This document shows positions 13,357 to 25,204 of a stretch of 64,000 nucleotides of DNA, piece by piece. The DNA is from Paragordius varius (taxonomy: Eukaryota; Nematomorpha). The stretch is from contig OZ176056.1 in assembly GCA_964247055.1 (NCBI GenBank), forward strand, positions 4,898,001-4,962,000, written 5' to 3'. A program made the position numbers and the translations under genes. Position 1 is the stretch's first letter; every line of letters starts with the position of its first letter. A model generated the notes under the pieces. The model was given only the letters and a program-made list of their open reading frames with translations. It ran no database searches and was not told the DNA's origin.

Positions 13357-14019
13357 TAACCCTGATTAATGTTAGATATTGATTACTTTTTACATAATAC
13401 AGACGAAACTATGCATTAAAACAATTATTTTTAAAATGATCTGAGCCTTAGTTTTATATCAATTCGTTTTTTTAAAATTATGGACTTTAAAATAAAACCT
13501 TTGAAAACAAGGATGGACACCTCATAAATATATATATTTATATAAAATATGCTTTTATAATTATTTTTTACATAATCAATTTTAATTAAATTATATATAA
13601 TTATATATATATATATATATATAATTATATTAACATAAAATAATTATGTATATTAATATTTAAATTTATGCAAAACATTCCTACTTATTTAAAATTAATT
13701 ATGCGGACTAAATATGGAATTGAATGCAAAATTTTTCATCCAAATTTTACTAGAGTCTTCCAAATCTACGAGGCTTGTTTTTGAACCTCTCTTAATTTAA
13801 ATAAATAATTATTCAATATTATTAATGGAAATATTTATGGAACCACAATGGCTAATTTTATCTTTTATATAGTTTTGGAAAAAAGTTATAGAAAGTAAAT
13901 ATCTATAACATTTACAGTTTAATACCATTGAACAATTCAAAGTCACCTTAAAAAAATTGTGTTTTTCAAAATTAAAAATTAGCTATATATATATATTTAA
14001 AAAATGAATTTTCGTTTTA

Positions 14020-14165
14020 TATATAATACTGAAAAAATAATAAACTATGCCATAAGAATATATTTTATATTAATGGAGTTATATTAGCCCCAAAACACAT
14101 TTATTTTTTTAGGGAAAATTTAAATTTTTAAGGTGAATTTGAATTGTAAATGGTATATTATTGTA
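14020..14165 (+). repeat. 150-bp dispersed repeat, copy 1
   Basis: Carries 'AATACTGAAAAAATAATAAA', 'CTATGCCATAAGAATATATT' and 'AAGGTGAATTTGAATTGTAA' in order. The same order is found near 19.4 kb and 27.2 kb in the same orientation. No coding potential. Confidence 0.65.
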
Positions 14166-17100
14166 TAACCAATGCGAGTTTTTAGGCGTTTAAATAAATA
14201 CATCAATGTCGTCCTTAGGCTTCTAAAATTAAAAATATGTCCGTCCCCAAATTACAAAATATTTGCAGTTAAATATAATTATTTATCTGAAAATCGGCCG
14301 TTTTTTATATATAACTGAAATAGAATAACTTAAAATGTACAACATATGATCGCATAAAAATATCTATTAATTATTGAAAAAAACCTTGGCGTCAACAATT
14401 CAAAGAAATCCAACTTCATAATGTTTTTACAAAAAAATTTGCTTTCAATTCCAATTTTTGTTGTAATTCATTTAAATTAAAAAATCATTTAAAATTTATT
14501 TTGTGTAAGTGTTTTTAGTTTCACAACGGTTACTCAAAAAATTAGCTATATGCCATATAATTTGGAAAAATGATCTATTTAAAAATGGTTTTTGAAACAT
14601 TAAATTAGTTTTACTTTATAAAAAGGGGTTTTTAAAATGTTCCACTGTATTGTGGATTAGTAAGATCCCCCGCATTCATAGAACATATTTTTTAAAATTT
14701 CATATAAATTATTAGTTTTTTCAACTATATTAATTTTATTAAATTTATAAATTAATATTATTAGACCCTTGGGAAATATGTGATGATATTTTTCCGAAAA
14801 ACCAAAAAAAATATTAATAACAATAATGTTATTAAATCTGAAAAAAATGTATGGTTGTTCTCAAAAGTCCCATACTTGGCAATTTTATATTATATTTTTT
14901 AATTTATATTTGTTCTTTTTAGGTGGTGTGGAATTTTTTTTATTTAAAACGGAAAAAACAATTTTATACAAAAAGGATTAATCAAACACTTTTAAACCTT
15001 TATGTTGCACCTAAAGGTGACATAATTCATACAATGTAATGCCTATAAATAATTAATCCCTTGATAATATTTGTTCTTATATATGACCCAAAGAAAAACT
15101 TATAATTATTTTTTTTTCAAATAAACAATTGTTAAATTTTTAAATTAATAATTTTTAAAGTTTTCATTACTTTAAGGTCTTCTTTAATAGCTGGCAGTCC
15201 TTGTTATTGGATATTTGAGTAAAATAAGTTTGGTAAGATAAGTTAAAGTTTTACTGTTTAGCCTTTTTACCAAATAAAAAATAATGTTGTAAGTCTTTAA
15301 AAAAATTATAATATTTAAAAAAATTATTTTGCCTATAATATAGTATATAGTAGTAAAATAGCATAATTTACAAATGGCTATGATATCGTTCCCGCCTTAT
15401 GAAATGGCCAGTGAAAAATTTTCAAAAATTTGTTTGTCAAATAATATGGAGATGTAACCAAAAAATTAGGGGCTATTTCGTTTAAAATTTTGGTTCAAAT
15501 ATTTTGATTTGCATTTCAAAATGATTGGTAAAAATAATGTTGGATTAGAAAAATGCTTTTGAAAATTGTTGATTTTATATGAAAATACATATGAAAATTA
15601 GATTGAATAACTTCCAAAAGAGATTATGGTAGGTTAATCTTAAATGTTCAAGTCCCAATTAAATGTGGATCTAACTTGAGATGCAAATGATTTATTTTTT
15701 GCGGTATTAAGAGATTATTTGTGACCTACTAGACAGATTGATTATTGATATATCGGTCAAAAGCTCCTAACCATATCTTTAACAATATGTTTATAACAAG
15801 ATCGCAAATTTTACAATGACCATCTTTTAGTTTATAAATTACGCAGACTACAGTCAATCTCTTTTTGTGCGGCGTATTTTCTTTTGTAAGTTGATTTTTT
15901 TTGTTAGTAGGACAAATAAAATTTTTTATTGACAACATCATACATAATTATTGTAATATAATTTATCCCTTAAAACTTGACAAAAAATAAAGGGTAACGT
16001 TTTATTTAGCTGTACAACTGCCGTTTTAACTGATTTTGCATAATATGCAAAACATTTTTCTCCAGAATATTTTCCCTCACAGGAAAAGTTTTATAATGTT
16101 TAACACTACATTACCTTTTGGGGAAGTTTTGATTGATATTCTTATTTTTAAAAAAACATGTTTTAAGCAATTTAAATATGTTTAATTGTCATTATTTTCT
16201 TTAATTTTTAATCATTAACACAACTATAAAAAAGAAATATTATGGTAAGACAATGTCGTTAATCACTTTGTAAATTTTTTAAGTTACATTTCAACGATAA
16301 AAATTCATTATTAATTGATTTTATGAGCTTCAATTATGGTTAGAAGCTGTCCGAATTCGGGATTCTAGAGATAAAATGAAAAATATAATTTTTTAACTAA
16401 TACAGGAGAACACTGTTTCACAATTATGTACTAACCGAAACAACATTTGAAACAGTTTTTGAGATAATTACCCCGAAACGTAATAGTCTAAAAATGAAAA
16501 GGTATAAGTTAATATTAAAATGTAATTTATTTTTTGTTAAATTTTTATGCGGGCGTACTGCACTAACAGCGCTTTAACTTAAAATTATATATATTTTATA
16601 ATTTTAAACCTGTTGATGGCGCGGTTCCCGTTTTAAAAACGGTTATTGAATACAATGTTCACTTTATTTGTGATTTATTTTATTTAAGTTGTTTGGTTAA
16701 TTTTTAACAAAAATTTGCTGATTACAATTTTTTTGGCAGATTTAAAATAAATAAAATTAAAATCAGCCTTCGACCAGAATAGGAATTAATAATAACTTGA
16801 TTTGCCTAGCTAACTGTTTTCTTATTCCAATTCCTTGATCGCTCATTATAATACAAATTTTTAGTAACATGAATTAAATTTTTATGAATTATTTATAATA
16901 ACAAATAATATTTTATGGCACTCTATGGACCTATATTAAAATTTACAATAAGTAACCGTATTTTTAGAAGATATTAATTATCATATATTTTATAAACCTT
17001 TCCGTTATCGATTGCAGTTTTTTATTAAACAAGGACGGGACGGGTGAATATTGTATCTCACCATTTTTTGGCGTTCTAGTGTTACAAAAAACGCCGTTTT

Positions 17101-19222
17101 TAAAAATAAAATGCTTATTATATTAAAATGTAAATCAATTTTTTTAAACCAATTATTGCTGTATTATTGATCAAAAATTTCCGAAAAACAACCACAATTT
17201 TATTGACAGTTAACATCCTTGTAAAAAATTGTATTTATATAAAATTTATGAATATATAATAAAGAGTTAAAATACATATATTTTGTAAATAATTTTGGAT
17301 CATTAAAATTTATTTCCTTAGTTATAAAAGTAAGCGAACAAACACAGTTGTTAAATCATTTTAAAATTAAAACAAAAATCTATAATTTTTATTGATATAT
17401 ATTTATATAACTGTAATATTTTTATCTTAATATTTTATTTATATATATATATATATATATATTCTATTGATTCCGTTATTTTTTATATTTTCATTTTTAT
17501 TATTTCAAAAGTGATAAGCTATCAATCATAAAAAGAAGAATTTTGAATGGCTCATAAAATTCAACATATTTATTAAAATAAAATATTTTTCATGATAAAA
17601 AAATTAAAAAATAAAAATAATTAGAATTTTTTTCATTTATTTAATTTAAAAAATATTTTTAAAAAGAGTTGTTCGGAAAAATTCCTACTATACCCCCTAA
17701 TTAACCTCAAACTATCAACATATATTTTTCCATAATCATTTTATTTTATCAATTTTTTTAATATTTTTTATATTATTGTTAACTTTTATTTATTATCCAT
17801 ACATTTTTATAAGTTTTATATATTTTAAATACAAAATAATTTATAAATATCGATAACGATGATTAATTAAAACTGGCTGCAAAGCAATTTTTAATAATTT
17901 TTTTACAATATATATATATATAATAAAAATTATATGTTTCTTTAATAAACAAATCATAGTCCTTTTTGTATTAAATATATTTTTGTCATTTTTGAGTAAT
18001 TTTATGATAATATAATTATTCACCTATCCAAGAATACATGTGAAACCATTCCTCACCTAAATAAGTATATAAATATTAAATTGCATTACCAAATCTCAAA
18101 TTTACGATTCTGAAAAAAATATGTACATAATATTTTTATTTTCCAAAAGTCAATTTTACAGTTATAACTGCTGTCTATCACTCTATCTATACTTATTTAT
18201 ATGTATATCATATAATCAAAATTAATTATGGTTAGAAATATAATCATTATGTATGTTAAAGTTTATTATAGATATGTTTATTTATTTAAAGGGTACAAAA
18301 AATGTGATTAACCGGTTTTGGGCATATATTTATTCATTTATTGTACTGATACAATTATAGATTAATTTATTTATATCTAGTCAAATATAAAATTTCTACT
18401 GACCCGATTTGCTTAAGTTTGGCCTTAATAAAAGAAAAATATTTTATACGCAGAAATACAAAGCAATTCATTTACCGAAAACCATAATATCAAATCTATT
18501 CTGTAAAAAAATCCTCCTATGGTTAAAATATTTGACAACAAATATATTTTTTCAGATGAGAAAATTGTGTAAACTCAAATTATAGATAATGCTAAATATA
18601 ATGATAAAATTATGATATGTCGAGTTAAATTTTAGCGTTTGTTTACATATGTAGAGCTCCCGCTTGATTTTGTCTTTATATAAAAAAACCAGTTATAACT
18701 GGAAAAAAGTGACTCGGTCCCTACTTAATTAATTAATTTAATTTGAATATAAATATAGGCAAATATTTGCCTTTTACACTCACCAAATTACAAAATTAGA
18801 TTTCAATGCTGCAGATTTATGATGGCTATTATAATCAAATATTTCAATTTTTATCGATACATACATATATAAAATTACTAAAAAGATATTATTGATAAAT
18901 TTTTATATTTTTTTTATAAATTATAACCTAAAAAATTTTTTTGTTTTCAATAAATATTATAGTTAGTTAGTTAGTTATACTAAAGTAAATATTGGTGATT
19001 TTTCATATTTTTTGTGATATAACAACACAACAGTCACTGACTGCAATAATAATAATTTTAATCATATTTATTTTATACAATATATTTTTGCAATAAAGTA
19101 TTTGATCTATTTTTTGGGCTACGAAATATTTCAAATCAATACCTATAATATCCTTTATACATCACATATTTACTACGATTCGCCCAAGAAATCAAGGTTA
19201 TATGATATATTTTAATAATTTG

Positions 19223-19226
<4 letters not shown>

Positions 19227-19263
<37 letters not shown>
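19227..19263. repeat. (TA)n microsatellite
   Basis: Uninterrupted AT/TA run. Similar runs occur near 13338-13357, 13604-13622, 17443-17462, 20683-20709, 29547-29572, 38191-38217, 62799-62820 and 63882-63914. Confidence 0.85.
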
Positions 19264-19267
<4 letters not shown>

Positions 19268-19399
19268 ATATATAATTTACACTTTTTGAATTAACCCGCA
19301 AATAATTCCAATTGACCCTAAAATAAATTATCTGTTTTTTAAGATTGAAAAATACTTAGATATTTTTTTAAAAAATGGGAAATTTTGTTTCAAATTAAA

Positions 19400-19545
19400 A
19401 TAATACTGAAAAAATATAAACTATGCCAACAAGATATATTTCATATGGGTTAAATCAGCCTGAAAACACATAATTTATTTTTAGGGTGAATTTAAATTGT
19501 TCAAGGGTCAATTTGATTCTTAAATGGTATATTTATATATAACGC
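19400..19545 (+). repeat. 150-bp dispersed repeat, copy 2
   Basis: Carries 'AATAATACTGAAAAAATATA', 'CTATGCCAACAAGATATATT', 'AGGGTGAATTTAAATTGTTC' and 'AAATGGTATATTTATATATA', collinear with copy 1. Confidence 0.65.
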
Positions 19546-20675
19546 TGTGTTTCTTAGCCCCAAAAACTTATTTATTACATGAAACCCTTAGAATATGGTG
19601 GTAGAAACTCATTTTGTGGGGTTAGTTTTCATTTTTTCTTTTTACACACGATGAGTCTGGTTTGATATTTTAAGTAAGCCGAATCAATAATTTTTTTCAA
19701 ATTTACTTAATAAAATGCTCAAAAGTTTAAAGAGAGTTATTATATACTAAAATTAGCAAAAATCATTAAAATGAACTATTTGAGTATTAAAAACGCTGCA
19801 TTTTCACCGGACAATATTTAAAGGATTAATTATGTTTGAAATATCATCTTAGATTGGATAGATTTTGATAATTAATTCATATTTAATTTTCTGTCAAAAT
19901 TTTTTTTTGAAAAATTTTTTTATTCGTGGCGAAAGCGGTTTTAAACTAATTATGGGTTCATTAGAAATTAGCGCAAAAATATGGCTATAAAATCATTATT
20001 GATCATTACTACTAGAAAATATATAATCGGTTAAAATTCTGGATTAAATTTAGTGTATTTATAAATATTACATTTTTTTAAATATTTGAACTTTTGTAAA
20101 TTTTAACTTTGAAATAGGTGGCAATAGCATGCTATTTCAGTTTAGTTAGCGTTTTAAAATAAGAATAGATTATAAGCATTTTTTCTATGAAAATAAGAGA
20201 ATAACGGTACCGTAACTATTGGTTTTTAAATTTTTTAAAGCCAATTCTATTTTACAAAAACCGGTTGTGTAATCGTTATAAATCCAATGAACTGTAAATG
20301 AAATCAATAAACTTTAAAAATATCTTGTAAATATTTTTTTCCCCATTATCTTAGCATAATGGTGCTCGCGAAAAATTAGAATTTAATTTTTAAAAATATG
20401 CCCAGAAAATTTTTGCAAAATGGATATTTTTTATACAAATTTGTTCAAAGAATTTTATCATATTTGCAATAACTAGAGAAAAAAAAGTTATTTATAGATT
20501 TAAATATGACATATAATAAATAATTACAAATGCCCATATAATTTCAAGTGCGGCCCGCCGTTAACCCCTAAAAGTAACATTTATATTGTTGTAAAGTTTT
20601 CGAAAAAAGCTGTCTGTTGAGTCTCAGGTCATTTTTTTCTGAAATATCATCAAATAGTAGTTTATAATTTTAGAA

Positions 20676-20714
<39 letters not shown>

Positions 20715-21596
20715 ATTTAATTTATTATACTTACTTTAAACAAAATATTATTAATATCATTTATATGTCAAATTAAATTAAGGAAATTATGTCTCTAATA
20801 TATAAATATTTGTATAAATATCTACATTTGGATATAATTATATATGCCTACTTATTTAAAGCAAATTATACTTATATACTTTATTAATATGGAAAATAAA
20901 TGCAGAAACACGGATTTTTTATACGAGAAATTAATATTAAATATTAATTTTTTGAATATCAAAATAATATTTTTAATATTCATCATTTATATATATTATA
21001 TATATATAAATATATATATTAAATAAAAATTTTTGTCGACTTTTATCAATAATTTATATTTATTTACAAAAAAATATTTAGGAATAATTTTGGCAGTAAG
21101 GGAGAGAACCCCCTTGATGTTAGAGTGATCGAAAAATACATACATGGCTTATAATTTTAAAAAATATTCTAATTATGCATACATAATATTTCATATTTCA
21201 GATTTGTTTAAACGTAAACTTAACTATATAGATCTTATTTTCAAATCGGTAAGCAGCCTAAGCTAAATAGATTTCGCTTTTATTTTAGCAAAAAAGTTTT
21301 ATAAAGGGCTAATTAGGTTATATATTTTAAAAATGACCATTTCAGTTGTTTGCTAGAAATATTTTTTTTGAGATTCAATAATGAAATATAAATATGGCAG
21401 TTAAAAATGCGTTTTTTTCCTACAAAAATAATTTGTAAACTACAAAACCAATATATATGATCACACACTGGTAGATATATATATTAAATAAATTATTAAT
21501 AAGGCTTTTTTCATCCACGGATAATATATTCTTGCCATTTTTGTTTTAGAAAATTAATAATTATAATAATAATAAATAAATTTGAATGACAATTTT

Positions 21597-21631
21597 ATGC
21601 CTAATAAATATTATTATTATTAGGCATATTC
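21597..21631. repeat. small perfect hairpin
   Basis: TATGCCTAATAA and its exact reverse complement TTATTAGGCATA flank a short AT loop containing ATT repeats. It could be the scar of a tiny MITE or a chance structure in A+T-rich DNA. Confidence 0.5.
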
Positions 21632-22559
21632 CAAATTAGGCATTTATTTCACCTGTATTATTTTAATATATCAAATTTAATGGACTTGATGATATGACTA
21701 AGTATATTAAATTATATTATACGTAATATAAATATTTTGAATAAAAATAATGAAAAAAAAATAATTCTATGACAAGTTAAAATTTGTTCTATGCATATTA
21801 ATGAAGAGGAGTCTAATTTTTTGGCTTCTTTCAAAAAAAATATAATCTAAAATTTTTTATTATTCACGACTCACACCTTTCTTTATATTTTATTCTCTTC
21901 TATTCTATGATAAAATTTGCTTCCTTGCTTGCTTGCTTGGTGCTTTTTCAATTTTAGATCTAACTCCTCATTAATTATTAATCAGAATAAGGGTATAATA
22001 AAAATTTTTTATATATATTTAGTATAAATTAAATATAAATTATATAATTATAATTTATAAATATTATATTTTTTGGAACGAAATATTCAAACAAAAAGAA
22101 ACTACATATATACTTCGAATAAATTTTCTTTATAATTTTGGCATCAATTTTGCTTTATAAACCTTTCCATGTATAAGCTTGGATGAAGTGGGGGTCATAG
22201 GTCTCCATACACAATTCTTAGTTCATTATATATAATAATAATATAAGTATAATAAATTTGAATTTATAATTATATTAAATTTTTACCTGTATACATATTT
22301 ATAATGTGCTTAGCTAAAATGAATAGTAAATGAGTATATATGTATAACATAAAGGCTGACAAATATTAATTATTAATTAATTTTGGTATTATAAATTTGA
22401 CGCGATGGTTATTACTTTTGTTATAATTCGCTTGAATTCACAAGCTTAATTAATTATTAACATTATATATTTTTTAGCGTATTCTGAAACGAACTTTTTA
22501 TCATATACAGTTTAAAGTCTTTTTTCCTTTAATATATTAAAGGGTAAGGATTTAAATAG

Positions 22560-22950
22560 TGTCCGAGCTTGTGAAAGCTTTAACACTCGCCTGCCCGGGC
22601 AGAGGCGTAGCTTGCATTTCTGGCCGGTGTCTGAATCCATGATGGCGCCATCTCCCCTTCCATGCGACCCCTTGCATTCAAATAAAATAATCAAATTGCC
22701 AGACCATTCATAAATGGGTTTTTTTCATGTATAATAAATTTCAAAAACCTATTTTTTTTTAATAAAAATAATTTTTTTTAACATCAGGCCCTTCAACTAT
22801 GCCTTGCATCAGCCCCCCTTTCCCCTTCTAGCCTCGCCTCTGGACCCAGGGCAGACAGTGATGATGAAAAAATTGCGTAGTTTCGGGGTTCAAACTCTGG
22901 CACATAGTGCAAGAGTTCCGCGCCCTACCTACTATACCATAAAATCTGTT
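22560..22950 (-). repeat. tRNA-headed SINE-like relic
   Basis: On the minus strand 22948-22877 resembles the 5' part of a tRNA: an A-box-like TGGTATAGTAGGTAGGGCGC and a B-box-like AGTTTGAACCCCG, with a poorly paired anticodon arm between them. It is followed by a G+C-richer body (for example 'GGCGAGGCTAGAAGGGGAAA'), an A-rich run and a second G+C-rich patch down to about 22560. This is the layout of a tRNA-derived SINE. I do not call a functional tRNA because acceptor and anticodon stems do not fold cleanly. Confidence 0.45.
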
Positions 22951-24760
22951 TTTCACGCTATGCTTTATTAACTTTCCGATCTCCTCTGAGTAATATTTAA
23001 TAAAAAAAATTATCAGTGCCGACCATTTACTTTATAACGCTAAGTGCCTTATGTTAATTAACATCGGTTAATATTAATGTTTTAAATGGCTGAAATATAT
23101 TATGACTTTCATAAAGTACGAATATTCTAATCTATCTCAAGAAATTTTTAAAACCGTAAAGCTAAAAATAGAGAGGAGCAAAATACAGCCATTTGAGTCG
23201 GCTCCTTCGCAAACCATAAAACTGTAACTGGTTATTAATGCATTAATGATAGTGACTGAGACACTTTTTATATAAAAATGACCAGTCAAACCTTTTTAAA
23301 CATGTGCCTAACACCTGAGTGATAGAGTGAAAAAAATGGTGTTAACACTTAAATGCTAATTTGTTAAACTTCCTAATTGTTTATTATTTTAAAGAACACA
23401 CATATTTTAAAGGAATTAAATTAGATTGATCAATTTCGTTTTATTTAGTTGCTTGCAATATATATTTCTTATTCAATGTGGTAATTTACTGGATATTATA
23501 ATATAAAACCCTAATATTACTATTTGATTCATATGATATTGAACATTTTTTTGTCAAATCGTGAAATACTATAAGAATTGCCATTTTATTTATTGTCCTA
23601 GAGTTATATACAGATCTGGTTGCATATTTTATGCTTAATAGAGGCGATCTTTAAAAATTGTACAAAATTATTTTTATTAATCTACAAAAAAGACAATAAA
23701 AATGATAATTTTATATTTATTACTATACATTATTATTATTATTATTAAAGAGCAAAATTGATTTACCAAAAAAAACTTAATCCTCCTTTTTGAAATAATT
23801 TGAAATTGAATATATAGAAATTATTTTATATTAGAAGCTCGCCCAGGCTAGGCTAGGCAGTAATAACATAATAATTTATAATTTATAATCAAAACTTTAT
23901 ATTTATAAGGGGATATAGAAAAAATTAATCCTGCTTTATAGTAATAAATAATTTTTTTTATTCGCAAAATTAATTCTAAAAAATATTATTACCAAATTTC
24001 AAATTATGTATGGCTTAAACTTTTTGAACAATAGGCCGATATTTATATTTTTATTAAATTGTATATTATTAATTTAACATGTATCATATTAAATGTTGTC
24101 TCTAATCAAAAAATTAATAAATACAATATTATAGTTAGAAAATCAATTTTTATTTGTTTGATTATTAGTTTACATTTTTTTTGCATTTTGAGACAAAAAC
24201 AAATATTAAAATTTTATCTCTATTAATATATCAATATTTTAATATAGTTAAATGTGTTTTAATTTTAAAATTTAGTTTTTATGCTTTTTCCTAATTAGGT
24301 TGAAATAAATTTTTTTATGTATAACGAAATAAAAATACTTAGACAATGAAAACCATCTCTTTGTTAAATATTTAAATAATTTTTTTAAATATTTATAAAT
24401 AATATTTATATATATATTTTGCATAACTAACGGTATGCATTTTTTAAAAACTGTATAATATTTAAATTTATTTTTGAATAAATTATTTAAATATATATTT
24501 ATATCAATAATATATATTAAATATTTCAATAAAAATGTATATTTAGGTCATATTTAAAAATCAATCATATATAATATTTTATGGATTTTTAGAAACTATC
24601 GGAAAGAATAGCACAAATTCAATCGCTAAATGCAGAAAAATTATTGCAAAATTATGATTGATTTTCTTAACATATAAAGCTATAAAAATCAAATATATCG
24701 GAATTTAAAGCGACACACTGTTAATAAAATACAAAATTTTTGACTTTAAAATCAACTCAA
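22951..24760. other. upstream region of sall
   Basis: A+T-rich, no clear promoter motif that stands out. An upstream non-coding or short first exon of sall could lie here or further left but cannot be recognised by sequence alone. Confidence 0.4.
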
Positions 24761-25204
24761 ATGCACAGCGAAGAGCAAACCACCTATTATTCCAGGATAG
24801 GGAATGGGATGATGAATACTTTAGGCATGTTTCAAAATTTTGAGCCAAACAAAACTCGTCAAATTGATAATTTTCCGAACCCCAAAAACGTGAATTTAAA
24901 ACAGCCACAATCAGCCCAAGAAATTACGCAACAACAATTAACGGAAGACAATAATAATTTTTTGGAGGGTATGCTCAAACAGCTCTTTCCCAATGGCGGA
25001 TTAACGCCCGAAGTAGCACAAAAACTTCAGGAGGAACATGCAGCTTTTTTCAATGATCTCAAGCGTTACAACCAATGCCCTTTTTGTGGCAAGGTTATGT
25101 GCAGTGAATCATCGCTAAAAGTTCATATTAGATCACATACTGGGGAAAAACCATTTGTGTGTAGAGTTTGTGGATCCTGTTTCACTACCAAGGGAAATCT
25201 TAAG
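24761..25204 (+). CDS. sall: sall exon 1: start and first zinc-finger pair (most of it)
   Basis: 148 codons. The frame is closed upstream by TAA at 24725-24727 and no AG lies between that stop and ATG 24761, so translation most simply starts here (MHSEEQ). A later acceptor such as the CCAG near 24795 could instead receive an upstream exon. The C-terminal half carries [21 protein letters not shown], then a TGEKPF linker, then [15 protein letters not shown]. The exon ends in phase 0 at AAG|GTAAAA, inside the second finger, as spalt genes often do. Confidence 0.85.

Larger units (their letters stand above)
11956..22559. other. gene-free A+T-rich region with scattered repeats
   Basis: Holds a decayed tandem remnant (to about 12110), the AAATACCGTR decamers, two 150-bp repeat copies and several (TA)n runs. 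The short open frames here are Lys/Asn/Ile-rich noise without domains. I see no gene. Confidence 0.5.

Noticed and set aside
18959-18976. Telomere-like TTAG repeats (TAGTTAGTTAGTTA)
   Set aside because: Only about four units, isolated within unique sequence; not a telomere or a clear interstitial array.
22512-22694. Minus-strand 60-residue open frame
   Set aside because: Falls inside the SINE-like G+C-rich patch and has no family features.
22876-22950. Functional tRNA gene on the minus strand
   Set aside because: Box-like motifs are present but the acceptor and anticodon stems do not pair properly, and it is attached to a SINE-like body.
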